From positions 62,001 through 126,000 of the forward strand of contig NZ_CAUI01000021.1 of NCBI RefSeq assembly GCF_000350165.1: a stretch of 64,000 nt of DNA, written 5' to 3'. The position numbers and the translations under genes are program-made. Numbering within the stretch: position 1 is the first letter of the stretch; each line of letters begins with the position of its first letter. The notes under the pieces were generated by a model. The model made no database searches. It was not told the origin of the DNA and worked only from the letters and a program-made list of their open reading frames with translations. The stretch is from Halanaerobium saccharolyticum subsp. saccharolyticum DSM 6643 (GTDB lineage: Bacteria > Bacillota > Halanaerobiia > Halanaerobiales > Halanaerobiaceae). This document shows, one piece after another, positions 54,720 to 64,000 of this stretch.

Positions 54720-55979
54720 GTGCTTAACATCAGTGAGTTAGAAAGAAAAACAATTACAGAGTTACATGAGATAGCAAAAAAAATGGGTGTTAGCGGTTAT
54801 TCGCAGATGCGAAAAAAAGATTTGATTTTTGCTATTTTAAAAAAAGGAACAGAAAAAGGGGGTAACATTTTTGCTGAAGGTGTTTTAGAGATTATACAAA
54901 ATGAAGGCTATGGTTTTTTAAGACCGTCTAAATACATTCCTTCAAGTGATGATATTTATATATCTGCTTCTCAGATCAGGCGTTTCGATTTAAGAACAGG
55001 TGATGTCGTTTCAGGTCAGGTAAGAGAGCCAAAGGATAGCGAAAAATATTTTGCTATTTTAAGGATTGAGGCTGTAAATTATCAGGATCCAGAAAAAGCC
55101 AGAGAACGATCACATTTTGAGGATTTAACCCCGCTTTATCCAGAAGAAAGATATAAATTAGAATATCATAAAAATGAAATATCATCACGTTTAATTGATC
55201 TGATTGCCCCGATCGGTAAAGGGCAGCGTGGTCTTTTAGTTTCTCCTCCTAAAGCTGGTAAGACAGTACTTTTAAAAAAGATAGCAAATAGTATTCGCTA
55301 TAATTATCCGGAAAGCAAAATGATGATTTTATTAATTGATGAAAGACCGGAAGAAGTTACAGATATGAGGCGTTCAGTTGATGCGGAAGTAATTGCTTCA
55401 ACATTTGATGAACCACCAGAAGAACATATACAGGTAGCCGAATTGGTTTTGGAAAAAGCTAAAAGGTTGGTTGAACATAAAAACGATGTAGTAATCCTGC
55501 TCGATAGTATTACCAGATTGGCCAGAGCCTCAAATGTGACTATTCCTCCCAGCGGCAGAACCCTTTCGGGTGGTCTAGATCCTACAGCTATGCATTTTCC
55601 TAAAAGATTTTTTGGAGCGGCTCGCAACATAGAAGAAGGAGGAAGTTTAACGATTATCTCGACTTCTTTAGTTGATACAGGTAGCCGAATGGATGATGTA
55701 ATTTACGAGGAATTTAAAGGTACAGGTAATATGGAACTGCATTTAAGCCGTCGTCTAGCAGAGAGAAGAATGTTCCCTGCAATTGACATTAATCGCTCTG
55801 GTACCAGGAAAGAAGAAATGCTTTTAGGTGAAAAAGAGCTAGAGATTATTTGGAAACTTCGTCAGCAGACAGAAAACATGACAGATTATGAACTGATGAA
55901 AACTTTCCTCAAACAGCTTAAAAACACTAAAGACAATGAGGAATTGCTGAAGATGCTGGATAAAGTTTTTAAAAGCTAA
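54720..55979 (+). CDS. rho: Transcription termination factor Rho
   Basis: 419 residues from a GTG at 54720 with SD GAAAGGTGG. The N-terminal Rho-N helix bundle ([20 protein letters not shown]), the RNA-binding cold-shock-like domain ([17 protein letters not shown]) and the hexameric ATPase with Walker [16 protein letters not shown] and Walker [15 protein letters not shown], the R loop and Q loop are in order. Single gene with a leader that is too short to carry a known control element. Confidence 0.97.
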   Translation: MLNISELERKTITELHEIAKKMGVSGYSQMRKKDLIFAILKKGTEKGGNIFAEGVLEIIQNEGYGFLRPSKYIPSSDDIYISASQIRRFDLRTGDVVSGQVREPKDSEKYFAILRIEAVNYQDPEKARERSHFEDLTPLYPEERYKLEYHKNEISSRLIDLIAPIGKGQRGLLVSPPKAGKTVLLKKIANSIRYNYPESKMMILLIDERPEEVTDMRRSVDAEVIASTFDEPPEEHIQVAELVLEKAKRLVEHKNDVVILLDSITRLARASNVTIPPSGRTLSGGLDPTAMHFPKRFFGAARNIEEGGSLTIISTSLVDTGSRMDDVIYEEFKGTGNMELHLSRRLAERRMFPAIDINRSGTRKEEMLLGEKELEIIWKLRQQTENMTDYELMKTFLKQLKNTKDNEELLKMLDKVFKS

Positions 55980-55998
55980 GGTTCGAAATTTATTTAAG

Positions 55999-56042
55999 CA
56001 AAGGCGAGAAAATTCTTATTTTTTAAAATAGCTCGCTTTTCC
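55999..56042 (+). terminator. Possible terminator of rho
   Basis: AAGGCGAG (56001-56008) pairs with CTCGCTTTT (56032-56040) around an AT-rich loop. The stem is weak. Confidence 0.4.
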
Positions 56043-56071
56043 TTGCATAGCTAAAAGGGCTATGTTATAAT
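56043..56071 (+). promoter_or_regulatory. rpmE promoter
   Basis: TTGCAT (56043-56048), a 17-bp spacer and TATAAT (56066-56071). Confidence 0.7.
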
Positions 56072-56082
56072 AAATTTTAGCG

Positions 56083-56130
56083 TGAAGATTTATGTCTTCA
56101 GACCGATTTTTAAGACATAAAATAATCGGT
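56083..56130 (+). promoter_or_regulatory. rpmE leader with alternative helices, possible pseudoknot
   Basis: TGAAGA/TCTTCA (56083-56100) competes with TATGTCTT (56091-56098) pairing AAGACATA (56112-56119). ACCGATT (56102-56108) in that loop pairs with AATCGGT (56124-56130), an H-type pseudoknot. It lies 30 nt before the SD of the L31 gene, so L31 autoregulation is the natural hypothesis. Confidence 0.5.
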
Positions 56131-56166
56131 GTAACAATAATTATGCATGCAAGAGAGGTGATATAG

Positions 56167-56406
56167 ATGCGTGAAGGAATCCACCCAGACGTTAAAGAAA
56201 CTACAATAACCTGTGCCTGCGGCGAGGTTTATAAAACTAAGTCAACTAAAGATGATATTAGGGTTGAAGTTTGTTCTAGCTGTCATCCATTCTATACAGG
56301 AAAACAGCGCAAAGCCAAAAAAGGTGGTCGTGTTGAAAGATTTAATAAAAAATATGGGATTTCAGACGAAAGCTCAGAAGAAGAATCAGAAAAAGATTCT
56401 GAGTAG
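56167..56406 (+). CDS. rpmE: Large ribosomal subunit protein L31 (bL31), zinc form
   Basis: 79 residues with [50 protein letters not shown] and [12 protein letters not shown] are diagnostic of bL31. CACG and CSSCH supply the zinc ligands, so this is the C-plus paralog (RpmE rather than RpmE2). The C-terminus ends in an unusual run of Ser/Glu/Asp after residue 68. Confidence 0.96.
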   Translation: MREGIHPDVKETTITCACGEVYKTKSTKDDIRVEVCSSCHPFYTGKQRKAKKGGRVERFNKKYGISDESSEEESEKDSE

Positions 56407-56433
56407 AACGGATAAGAAATCCTTTTTTCTGCT

Positions 56434-56462
56434 GCAGGGCTTAATTGCTCTGCTTTTTTTTT
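56434..56462 (+). terminator. Terminator of rpmE
   Basis: GCAGGGC (56434-56440) pairs with GCTCTGC (56447-56453, one G-U), followed by eight or more T residues. Confidence 0.93.
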
Positions 56463-56585
56463 AGAAATTTTTTTAATAATTGGCTTTAAATTATAAATTT
56501 TAAGAGAGTAGATTAATTTTAAAATAGAAATTAATTTAATAATCTAATTAAAATAGATAAGCATTAAAATGACGAGGTGGAGTAA

Positions 56586-57164
56586 TTGTATAAAATAACA
56601 AAAAGTGGCTGGTTAGAAGTGATTACTGGTCCAATGTACTGTGGAAAAAGCGAAGAGCTTATTCGAAGATTGAGAAGAGTAAAAATAGCTAAACAGAAAG
56701 TTAAAGTTTTCAAACCAGTTTTAGATAATCGTTACAGTAAAAAAGATGTTGTTTCTCACAGTGGAAACAGTATAGAAGCAGTGCCTGTAGATCATCCAGA
56801 AGAAATTTTAAAGAGAATTGATGCCAGTGTAGATGTTGTAGGTATTGATGAAGCTCAATTTTTTCATGAAGATTTAATTGAAATTTGTGAAGATCTGGCT
56901 GATAGAGGGAAAAGAGTTATTTTAGCAGGTTTAGATAGAGATTTTCGCAATCAGCCCTTTGGGCCAATGCCGGAATTGATGGCTAGAGCTGAATATGTTG
57001 ATAAACTGCATGCTATTTGTATCCAGTGTGGAGAACCTGCAAGTAGAACTCAGCGATTAATTGATGGTGAGCCAGCTGCAGCAGATGATCCCGTCATTTT
57101 AGTTGGAGCAGCTGAGGTTTATGAAGCTCGCTGTAGAAGTTGTCATGCTATTAAAGAAGAATAA
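56586..57164 (+). CDS. tdk: Thymidine kinase
   Basis: 192 residues from a TTG at 56586, SD GAGGTGG. The P-loop is [19 protein letters not shown], the DE motif is [13 protein letters not shown], and a C4 zinc site is CIQC plus CRSC in the lasso domain. It salvages thymidine to dTMP, which Tmk (17455) phosphorylates further. It is placed before prfA as in many Firmicutes. Confidence 0.96.
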   Translation: MYKITKSGWLEVITGPMYCGKSEELIRRLRRVKIAKQKVKVFKPVLDNRYSKKDVVSHSGNSIEAVPVDHPEEILKRIDASVDVVGIDEAQFFHEDLIEICEDLADRGKRVILAGLDRDFRNQPFGPMPELMARAEYVDKLHAICIQCGEPASRTQRLIDGEPAAADDPVILVGAAEVYEARCRSCHAIKEE

Positions 57165-57202
57165 TTTTATCAATTTTTAAGATAATATGAGGTGGAATAT
57201 AA

Positions 57203-58285
57203 ATGTTTGACGTAAATGATTTAGAAGCAAAACTAGATAAACTTGTAAAAAAATACAAAAAACTAAATTCTAAATTAAGTGATCCAGAGGTAATTAATGA
57301 TAGCGCTAAATATCAAAAATTACTAAAAAAACATGCAAAATTAAAAAAAATTGTAGATAAATATAAGGAATATAAAGAAGCAAAAGCAGGAATCAAAGAA
57401 GCTGAAGAAATGATGGAGCTTGATGATGATCCAGAAATGCAGGCTTTATTTGAAGAAGAGATTGCAGAGTTAAAGCCTAAAAAAGAAAAAATACAAGAAC
57501 AGCTGCCAGTTATGCTGTTGCCTGATGATCCCAATGATGAGAAAAATGTTATTGTAGAAATCAGAGCCGGTGCTGGTGGGGATGAAGCTGCACTTTTTGC
57601 AGCAGATTTATACAGAATGTATTCTCGTTATGCAGAAGGTAAAGGTTGGAAAGTAGAAATAATGAGTGCTAATGAGTCTGGAACTGGTGGATTCAAAGAA
57701 ATTATTTTTACAATTGAAGGAACAGATATTTTTAAATATTTGAAATACGAAAGTGGAGTTCACCGGGTTCAGCGTGTCCCTTCAACTGAGTCTAGTGGTC
57801 GGATCCACACTTCAACAGCTACTGTGGCTGTTTTACCTGAGGCAGAAGAAGTAGATGTAGAAATAAATTCTAATGATTTAACAATTGATACTTTTAGATC
57901 CAGTGGGCCTGGTGGTCAGAGTGTAAATACAACTGACTCTGCTATTCGAATTACACATAATCCAACTGGTCTTACAGTTTCCTGTCAGGATGAAAAATCT
58001 CAGCATAAAAATAAATCAAAGGCAATGCGTATTTTGCGTGCCCGCCTGCAGGAGAAAAAAGAACAAGAAAAACAGAAGGAAAGAGCAGAAGCCCGCAAAT
58101 CACAGGTAGGTACTGGTGACCGAAGCGAAAAAATTAGAACCTATAATTTTCCTCAGGGAAGAGTTAGTGATCATCGAATTAATCTGACCTTACATCAGCT
58201 TGATAAGATTTTAGACGGAGATCTTGACCCTATAGTTGAAGCCTTAATTGAGGAGGACAATGTCAAGAGATTGGAGAAGATCTAA
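57203..58285 (+). CDS. prfA: Peptide chain release factor 1
   Basis: 360 residues. The stop-codon-reading PxT tripeptide is PST in [17 protein letters not shown], and the peptidyl-tRNA hydrolysis motif is GGQ in [16 protein letters not shown]. Together these identify RF1, reading UAA and UAG. The N-terminal helical domain and the C-terminal [20 protein letters not shown] are normal. prmC, which methylates the GGQ glutamine, begins directly after its stop. Confidence 0.97.
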   Translation: MFDVNDLEAKLDKLVKKYKKLNSKLSDPEVINDSAKYQKLLKKHAKLKKIVDKYKEYKEAKAGIKEAEEMMELDDDPEMQALFEEEIAELKPKKEKIQEQLPVMLLPDDPNDEKNVIVEIRAGAGGDEAALFAADLYRMYSRYAEGKGWKVEIMSANESGTGGFKEIIFTIEGTDIFKYLKYESGVHRVQRVPSTESSGRIHTSTATVAVLPEAEEVDVEINSNDLTIDTFRSSGPGGQSVNTTDSAIRITHNPTGLTVSCQDEKSQHKNKSKAMRILRARLQEKKEQEKQKERAEARKSQVGTGDRSEKIRTYNFPQGRVSDHRINLTLHQLDKILDGDLDPIVEALIEEDNVKRLEKI

Positions 58286-59155
58286 ATGAATATTAAAGAA
58301 CTTCTTAACCGCAGTGACCAATTTCTGGCTGAAAGAGGGATCGAAAGTTCCCGGCTTGACGCAGAGGTTTTAATGGCGGATCTACTTGATATGGAAAGAA
58401 TCAATCTTTATGTAAAATATGATTATCCGTTAAAGAATAATGAGATTGATAGTTATAGAGAGATGATCAAAAAAAGAGCTCAACGAATCCCGGTTGCTTA
58501 TATTACTGAAAAAAAAGAATTTATGTCTTTAGAATTTAAAGTAAGAGAAGGGGTTTTAATTCCTCGTCCTGATACAGAAAATTTAGTAGAAGCAGTAATT
58601 GAATACTGCAGCCAGAATGAGATGGAGAGCCCCCAAATAATTGATGTTGGTACAGGGAGTGGAGCGATAGCAGTTAGCCTTGCTCATTATCTTGAGAATG
58701 CAAAAGTTGTGGGAGTAGATGTTTCTCCAACTGCTTTAAAAATTGCAAGCCATAATATGGAAAAACATGAATTAAGTGAAAGAATGAGTATTTTAAAAAG
58801 TGATTTATTAACTGAGTTTATAAAAAGAAAAATCACAGATATTGACATTATAGTCTCTAATCCACCTTATATTTCAAAGTCTGAAATGAAAGATTTGGAT
58901 CCAGAAGTAAAAAAAGAACCCAAAACTGCTTTAGAAGCAGGAGAAGATGGTTTAGATTTCTATAAAAGTTTAATACCTCAATCTGAAAAAATTATCAAAA
59001 ATGGTGGTAAAATATTTTTAGAAATAGGTTATCAGCAGGCAAAAGCTGTTAAAAATATTTTTGGGGATAATTGGACTGATGTTGAAGTTAAAAAAGATTA
59101 TTCGGAAAATGATCGGATTGTTTCTGCAACTTTTAATAAAAAAGATCCTGAATAA
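58286..59155 (+). CDS. prmC: Release factor glutamine N5-methyltransferase
   Basis: 289 residues starting at the base after the prfA stop. The N-terminal helical domain (SRLDAEVLMADLLDMERINL) binds the release factor. The catalytic domain has SAM motif IIDVGTGSGAIAVSLAHYL and the NPPY motif in VSNPPYISKSEM. It methylates the GGQ glutamine of RF1 and RF2. The adjacent tsaC/Sua5 gene is the usual neighbour. Confidence 0.96.
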   Translation: MNIKELLNRSDQFLAERGIESSRLDAEVLMADLLDMERINLYVKYDYPLKNNEIDSYREMIKKRAQRIPVAYITEKKEFMSLEFKVREGVLIPRPDTENLVEAVIEYCSQNEMESPQIIDVGTGSGAIAVSLAHYLENAKVVGVDVSPTALKIASHNMEKHELSERMSILKSDLLTEFIKRKITDIDIIVSNPPYISKSEMKDLDPEVKKEPKTALEAGEDGLDFYKSLIPQSEKIIKNGGKIFLEIGYQQAKAVKNIFGDNWTDVEVKKDYSENDRIVSATFNKKDPE

Positions 59156-59190
59156 AATATAACTGCAGCAGTTAAAATTGGGTGAAATAA

Positions 59191-60324
59191 ATGCAATTTC
59201 AAACTAAAATTAAAGAAACCGAATACCATCATGATCTTAAACTAAACTCGATGAGTGACTTGATTAATGATTTAGAATTCATGAAAAAATTACAAAAAGA
59301 TTCTGCAGTCATTGAGGCTGCAGAACTCTTAAAAAAAGGTGAAGTAGTAGGTCTGCCAACAGAAACAGTTTATGGCCTGGCAGCTGATGCTAAAAATCCA
59401 GCAGCTGTAAAAAAGATATTTAAGGCCAAAGGTCGACCGCAAGATAATCCTTTGATTGTACATATAGCAAAAAAATCACAACTTAAAGAATTAATCAGCC
59501 AAGATATTTCTGATAAAGCTGAGAAATTAATGTCTCAATTTTGGCCTGGACCCTTAACAATAATTTTCCCTAAAAATAGTAAGGTCCCTACTGAAACATC
59601 TGCTGGTTTAGATACTATTGCTGTTAGAATGCCCGCGCATCCTTTAATGCTGGCGGTGATAGAAAAATCAAAACTCGCCCTGGCAGCACCAAGTGCAAAT
59701 ACTTCGGGCTTTCCCAGTCCCACTAGAGCCCGTCATGTTTATAATGATTTAAAGGGGAAAATACCATTAATTCTTGATGGTGGATTCTGTCACTTTGGGG
59801 TAGAATCTACAGTTATTGATATTAGAGAAGATAAGGTTAAAGTTTTAAGGCCAGGCGGAATCAGCAGAGAAGAAATCGCTCAATTTTTAGGCGAAAAAGT
59901 AATTCTTGCCGCTGAATTAAAAGACAAAAAAGTGCTGTCTCCTGGAATGAAATATCGGCATTATGCTCCTCAAAAAAAAGTATTTATATTTAATTTTTCT
60001 GATAAACTTTCTGTTTTAAATCAAGCATTAAGCAAAGCTGATAGTAAAAAAATTGCTATTATAACTGCTAGAGAAAGTGAATTTAAAGTTGAAGATTTTT
60101 CTAATAAAAAAATAGAACTTTTAAAAGTGTTTAGTCACAAGCAACCAGAAGAGCTTGCTAAAAATCTTTTTGATTTGCTTAGAAAACTTGATAATGATGA
60201 AAGTATAGCTGAAATTTATATTGAAGAGCTTGACTCTGCAGGGATTGGTGAAGCAGTTATGAATAGAATTTATAAAGCAGCTACAGCGGAAAATTATTCT
60301 CAGCCGGGAGGTGGAAACAATTAA
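59191..60324 (+). CDS. tsaC: L-threonylcarbamoyladenylate synthase, Sua5 type
   Basis: 377 residues. The YrdC domain (EVVGLPTETVYGLAADAKNP, KGRPQDNPLIVHIA, PGPLTIIFP, RMPAHPLML, APSANTSGFPSPTRA) is followed by the C-terminal Sua5 domain beginning near SPGMKYRHYAPQKKVFIF. It makes threonylcarbamoyl-AMP for t6A37 on ANN-reading tRNAs. The first 35 residues are an extra N-terminal stretch with no recognised motif. Its end overlaps the ywlE reading frame by up to 14 nt. Confidence 0.95.
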   Translation: MQFQTKIKETEYHHDLKLNSMSDLINDLEFMKKLQKDSAVIEAAELLKKGEVVGLPTETVYGLAADAKNPAAVKKIFKAKGRPQDNPLIVHIAKKSQLKELISQDISDKAEKLMSQFWPGPLTIIFPKNSKVPTETSAGLDTIAVRMPAHPLMLAVIEKSKLALAAPSANTSGFPSPTRARHVYNDLKGKIPLILDGGFCHFGVESTVIDIREDKVKVLRPGGISREEIAQFLGEKVILAAELKDKKVLSPGMKYRHYAPQKKVFIFNFSDKLSVLNQALSKADSKKIAIITARESEFKVEDFSNKKIELLKVFSHKQPEELAKNLFDLLRKLDNDESIAEIYIEELDSAGIGEAVMNRIYKAATAENYSQPGGGNN

Positions 60325-60808
60325 GAAAATTTTATTTGTTTGCACAGGAAATACGTGCAGGAGTCCTATGGCGGAGTATTTATTTAGAGATTTAATTAAA
60401 AAAAATGATGAATTTGAGTTGAAAGAGTGGGAAGTCTGTTCAGCCGGTATTTCAGCTGTTAAGGGGGCTGAAGTTAATGAAAAGGCAAAATCTGTAATGA
60501 AAGAAATTAAGATAGACATCACAGATCACAGCTCCCGTAATATAGATGAGGTTGAATTGAATCAAGTAGACTTGATTATTACTATGACCCGCAAACACAG
60601 TCGGGCTTTAATTTTGAAATATCCTGGTTTAGCTGATAAGATATCTACCTTAAAAGAATTAAGTCAGTTTGAATCCAACTCTAAAGATATTCAAGATCCG
60701 TTTGGGCTTTCTGAAGAAGTATATAGGAATACAAGAGATGAAATAGAAGCTAATTTAAAGAAATTATTAAAAAAAATGAAGAACATTCCGCTGATAGAGG
60801 AGGATTAA
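60311..60808 (+). CDS. Low-molecular-weight phosphatase, YwlE-like
   Basis: About 162-165 residues. The P-loop FVCTGNTCRSPMAEYLF (CX4-5R form CTGNTCRS) and the C-terminal catalytic Asp in IQDPFGLSEEVY identify the LMW-PTP family, and CTGNTCRS with Thr after the Gly is typical of the protein-arginine phosphatase YwlE. The GTG at 60311 lies in the SD GGGAGGTGG. The ATT at 60320, 8 nt after GGAGG, is a likelier start, overlapping the tsaC stop. The McsB kinase that YwlE opposes is not in the window. Confidence 0.9.
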   Translation: METIKKILFVCTGNTCRSPMAEYLFRDLIKKNDEFELKEWEVCSAGISAVKGAEVNEKAKSVMKEIKIDITDHSSRNIDEVELNQVDLIITMTRKHSRALILKYPGLADKISTLKELSQFESNSKDIQDPFGLSEEVYRNTRDEIEANLKKLLKKMKNIPLIEED

Positions 60809-60851
60809 GCCTCTTTTGGTAGAATAATATAATATGAAGGGAGAAATAACT

Positions 60852-61481
60852 TTGAGTGAATTACATGTAATGGATCATCCGTTAATCAGACACAAAGTAG
60901 CAATAATGAGGGATAAAAATACTGGACCTAAAGAATTTAGAGAGCTTGCCGATGAGGTAGCAACTTTAATGGCTTATGAGGTAACAAGAGATCTGCCATT
61001 AGAAGATGTAGAAATTGAAACCCCGATCACCAAAGCTAAATTCAAAATGATTGCTGGTAAAAAAATGGGTATAGTACCTATTTTAAGAGCGGGACTAGGA
61101 ATGCTGGATGGCGTTTTAAAACTTATTCCGGCTGCTCGTGTTGGCCATATTGGTTTATATCGAGATCCCGAAACTTTAGAAGCAGTAGAATATTATTGTA
61201 AGCTGCCAACTGATGTTGAAGAGCGAGATTTGTTGGTTGTGGATCCAATGTTGGCTACTGGTAATACAGCTATGGAAGCAATAAAATTCATTAAAGAAAG
61301 AAATCCACGCAGTATTAAATTTATGGCTTTAGTTGCTGCTCCCGAAGGAATTAAAAAGATTCAGGATGCACATCCTGACATTGATATTTGGACAGCTGCT
61401 TTAGATGAGAAATTAAATGATCATGCTTATATTGTCCCTGGTCTTGGTGATGCAGGAGATCGATTATACGGTACTAAGTAA
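60852..61481 (+). CDS. upp: Uracil phosphoribosyltransferase
   Basis: 209 residues from a TTG at 60852. An in-frame ATG at 60834 overlaps the [29 protein letters not shown] is the family start, and [20 protein letters not shown] is the PRPP-binding loop, followed by [13 protein letters not shown]. It salvages uracil to UMP. It lies upstream of tagO and the ATP synthase genes, as in other Firmicutes. Confidence 0.96.
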   Translation: MSELHVMDHPLIRHKVAIMRDKNTGPKEFRELADEVATLMAYEVTRDLPLEDVEIETPITKAKFKMIAGKKMGIVPILRAGLGMLDGVLKLIPAARVGHIGLYRDPETLEAVEYYCKLPTDVEERDLLVVDPMLATGNTAMEAIKFIKERNPRSIKFMALVAAPEGIKKIQDAHPDIDIWTAALDEKLNDHAYIVPGLGDAGDRLYGTK

Positions 61482-61585
61482 ATGTTTTGCTGCCGAGGAC
61501 TTGCTAAATATTCAAAAATTATTGAACACAAATAAAGGGATTGTTTAAAAAACCGATATTATTAAACGTTAAGGAGGTGAGGTAA

Positions 61586-62626
61586 GTGTTCTATCTAGCT
61601 GCTTTTATAGTTGCTTTAATTTTATCTTTAATTATAACTCCAGTTATAATTAAGCTTGCGCATAAGCTGAATTTTGTTGATAAACCTGGAGATAGAAAAA
61701 TAAACAGAAAAATTATAGCAACGGCAGGTGGTACAGCAATTTATCTCGCCTTTATGATTCCGTTAAGATTTTTTATACCCGCTAATCAGACAATTAAAGG
61801 GATTATCATTGGCGGTAGTTTTATGTTAATTTTAGGACTGCTGGATGATAAATTTGAAATATCTGCTCCGCTAAAATTTGGAGGACAGATAATTGGTGCA
61901 TTGATTTTGATTTATTATGGTGTTAAAATTAACTTTATAACTAATCCATTTGGTGGTTTTATTTATTTAGGAATTTATACAATTCCTTTTACTGTTTTTT
62001 GGATTGTTAGTGTTATTAATACTATAAATTTAATTGATGGGCTTGATGGACTTGCGGCAGGGGTTTCAATAATTGCTGTTTTAACTCTTTTTGCAGTTGG
62101 CTTACAGGAAAATCAGATTGTGGCACCGATGCTTGCAATTTTGCTGGCGGGAAGCTGTTTGGGCTTTTTGAAATACAACTTTAATCCAGCTGAAATTTTT
62201 ATGGGAGATACGGGCTCTATGTTTATTGGTTATATAATTGCTGCTGTATCTATTACAGGTGCTTTAAAAAGTGCAACAGCAGTGACGATTTTTGTGCCGA
62301 TGCTGGCCCTGGCAATTCCTATTTTAGATACAACCTTTGCAATTGTTCGAAGAGTTTTTAATGACCGTCCAATTGGAGAGGCTGATCATGGTCATATTCA
62401 TCATCGACTTTTGGCAATAGGTATGAATCAAAAGCAGGCTGTTATTTCAGTCTACATTATTAGTGTAATTCTGGGTACAATTGCTTTTGTTATTAATGGT
62501 ATTAAATTTGACCATGCTTTAATTATTTTCATTGCTGTAATTTTAAGTGTTATTTATGGAGCTAAGAAGCTGGGCATCTTTTCTGTGGAACTGCCAAAAG
62601 AAGGTTGTTCACTGGAAGATAGTTAA
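61586..62626 (+). CDS. Undecaprenyl-phosphate sugar-1-phosphate transferase (TagO/WecA)
   Basis: 346 residues from a GTG at 61586, 8 nt after GGAGG. About eleven transmembrane helices. The catalytic motifs of the MraY/WecA superfamily are visible: LGLLDDKFEISAPLKF (Asp-Asp), INTINLIDGLDGLAAGVSII, FNPAEIFMGDTGSMFIGYII and the HIHH motif in EADHGHIHHRLL, which separates WecA/TagO from MraY. It links GlcNAc-1-P (probably) to undecaprenyl phosphate, starting envelope polysaccharide synthesis. Confidence 0.93.
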   Translation: MFYLAAFIVALILSLIITPVIIKLAHKLNFVDKPGDRKINRKIIATAGGTAIYLAFMIPLRFFIPANQTIKGIIIGGSFMLILGLLDDKFEISAPLKFGGQIIGALILIYYGVKINFITNPFGGFIYLGIYTIPFTVFWIVSVINTINLIDGLDGLAAGVSIIAVLTLFAVGLQENQIVAPMLAILLAGSCLGFLKYNFNPAEIFMGDTGSMFIGYIIAAVSITGALKSATAVTIFVPMLALAIPILDTTFAIVRRVFNDRPIGEADHGHIHHRLLAIGMNQKQAVISVYIISVILGTIAFVINGIKFDHALIIFIAVILSVIYGAKKLGIFSVELPKEGCSLEDS

Positions 62627-62723
62627 TTTTTTACAGAAAAATTATATTTTTAATAATTAAATAAATAATGTATTTTATTATTTGCTTTTTTAAAAAAGTT
62701 TGTTGTTAAATTCACAAATTTAC

Positions 62724-62752
62724 TTGCAACTTTGTTTTTTATATAATAAAAT
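62724..62752 (+). promoter_or_regulatory. Promoter of the ATP synthase operon
   Basis: TTGCAA (62724-62729), a 17-bp spacer and TAAAAT (62747-62752), about 20 bp before atpZ. Confidence 0.6.
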
Positions 62753-62772
62753 ATGAAAAGGATAAGGTAAAA

Positions 62773-62994
62773 ATGGATAACAAAGATTGGCGTCAGATTA
62801 TGCGAGGACTTTCTTTATTGACAGAAGTTGGTCTAATGATAGTTTCTGCTGCTGCAATTGGTTTTGGTTCTGGTTATTTAATAGACAATCTTTTAGGTTT
62901 TGATCTTTTATTTAAACTTAGTGGTTTAATTGTTGGTCTGGCAGCTGGTTTTTATTCAGTTTATAAGCTGCTTATCTCAACTTTTGATGATTAA
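62773..62994 (+). CDS. atpZ: AtpZ/AtpI-type ATP synthase accessory protein
   Basis: 73 residues with two transmembrane helices (about 13-35 and 45-67). LLTEVGLMIVSAAAIGFGSG, YLIDNLLG and LVGLAAGFYSVYKLL match the small AtpZ-like family at the head of F-type ATP synthase operons, which act with AtpI in c-ring assembly or Mg2+ supply. A separate, four-helix AtpI is not present between it and atpB. Confidence 0.85.
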   Translation: MDNKDWRQIMRGLSLLTEVGLMIVSAAAIGFGSGYLIDNLLGFDLLFKLSGLIVGLAAGFYSVYKLLISTFDD

Positions 62995-63094
62995 ATAAAA
63001 TCTATTTTCTGATTATTTTATTTATTTGAACTGTTATTTTTACAATCCATTTAAACTCTTATTTAAAAATTATTTTAAGAGAGGAGGAAATATT

Positions 63095-63754
63095 TTGAAT
63101 CCAGGTCCACAAATACAGTTTTATTTATTTGGCAATGAATTATTTCCAATAACCGATACCTTAATAGTTGGTTGGGTTTCTGTTGTTATTATTTTGCTTG
63201 GAGCTAAATATTTGACTTCACAATTAAGTGTTAGACCAAATGGCAAGCAAAATGTAGCAGAATTTATGGTAGAATTAATTTATAAACAGATAGAGCCAAT
63301 GCTTCCGGGTGAGGGATGGAGATTTCTTCCTTTTATTGCAACAATATTTATTTATGTTGGAATTGGAAACCTGATTGGAGTTGTACCTGGTGTGACTAAT
63401 CCGACTGGGGATTTGAACACAACACTTGGACTTGCGCTTGTAGTATTTTTAGTGGTTCAGTACGAAGGTATGAGAGAATACGGAGTTTGGGGTTATATTA
63501 AAGGCTTTGCGGAACCAGTAATTTTCTTGCTCCCTATTAATATAATTGGAGAACTAGCAAAACCGATTTCTCATTCATTCCGTCTTTTTGGAAATATTGT
63601 AGGTGGAGGTATTATTATTACTCTAATCTATCAGGCAGCACCTGCTTTAATACCAGTGCCATTACATGCTTGGTTTGGAGTTTTTGTAGGAGCAATTCAG
63701 GCTTTAATCTTTGGTATGGTTGCAATTGCCTATATTTCAGTTGCTAAGTCTTAA
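63095..63754 (+). CDS. atpB: F-type ATP synthase subunit a
   Basis: 219 residues from a TTG at 63095, 7 nt after GGAGG. The earlier in-frame opening at 63026 has no SD. About five to six hydrophobic helices. The essential Arg163 is in ISHSFRLFGNIVGGGIII, and the C-terminal half contains GVFVGAIQALIFGMVAIAYI. It forms the ion half-channels facing the c ring. It lies between atpZ and atpE in the normal operon order. Confidence 0.95.
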   Translation: MNPGPQIQFYLFGNELFPITDTLIVGWVSVVIILLGAKYLTSQLSVRPNGKQNVAEFMVELIYKQIEPMLPGEGWRFLPFIATIFIYVGIGNLIGVVPGVTNPTGDLNTTLGLALVVFLVVQYEGMREYGVWGYIKGFAEPVIFLLPINIIGELAKPISHSFRLFGNIVGGGIIITLIYQAAPALIPVPLHAWFGVFVGAIQALIFGMVAIAYISVAKS

Positions 63755-63760
63755 CATTAA

Positions 63761-64000
<240 letters not shown>

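Overview
The window reads as chromosomal core sequence from a low-GC, anaerobic Firmicute. Firmicute-specific genes (darA, ricT, yabA, walJ, niaR), two T-box leaders and a large Alu-domain SRP RNA fix the broad group. A one-polypeptide pyruvate:ferredoxin oxidoreductase, Rex and a protein disulfide oxidoreductase point to strictly anaerobic life. An apolipoprotein N-acyltransferase and two exported SurA-like proteins suggest a diderm (outer-membrane) Firmicute. Halanaerobiales is my best guess, but this is inference from gene content. I see no phage, transposase, CRISPR array or rRNA gene.

Layout. 1-8.9 kb: an exported DUF2330-like protein (cut by the left edge), a methyltransferase, nifJ, an MgtC-family protein, lnt and cls. 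9-11.3 kb: a ferredoxin-nitroreductase, then an RNA cluster of tRNA-Arg(ACG), tadA, tRNA-Ser(CGA), tRNA-Ser(GGA) and SRP RNA. 11.3-26.2 kb: replication, repair and information genes (dnaX-ebfC-recR, guaB, trxB, tmk-darA-holB-ricT-yabA-trmN6-rsmI-metG-rex-walJ-rlmH). 26.3-31.1 kb: a lone zinc-free-type rpsD on the minus strand, a methyltransferase, an exported protein, an OsmC protein, and niaR followed by a small membrane protein and a sodium:solute symporter. 31.1-39.5 kb: aromatic amino acid synthesis under two T-boxes, one Phe-specific in front of pheA and one Tyr-specific in front of aroF-tyrA-aroA-hisC-aroF-aroC. 39.6-43.9 kb: two tandem SurA-like exported proteins and a two-component system. 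44-64 kb: aminopeptidase, thiol redox proteins, argS, pyrG, a crotonase, a zinc-ribbon protein, fba, a cation exchanger, rho, rpmE, tdk, prfA-prmC-tsaC-ywlE, upp, tagO/wecA and the start of the ATP synthase operon (atpZ-atpB-atpE; atpE is cut by the right edge).

How genes work together. TadA sits next to the tRNA-Arg(ACG) that it edits. The Phe and Tyr T-boxes split control of the two aromatic branches by end product. NiaR probably represses itself and, through a similar site, the adjacent symporter operon, making that symporter a candidate niacin transporter. The two SurA-like genes carry the same 11-bp-period direct repeat exactly 10 bp upstream of their -10 boxes, as expected for an OmpR/PhoB-type activator, and such a regulator is encoded directly downstream.

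Most unusual points: (1) the visible part of AtpE lacks the ion-binding carboxylate; (2) three genes appear to start at ATT; (3) the Tyr T-box has a very short Stem I; (4) a zinc-ribbon gene has its Shine-Dalgarno separated from its ATG by a perfect hairpin; (5) the SurA-like pair shares promoter architecture. Starts were chosen mainly by Shine-Dalgarno spacing, which in this genome is typically about 8 nt from GGAGG to the start codon.
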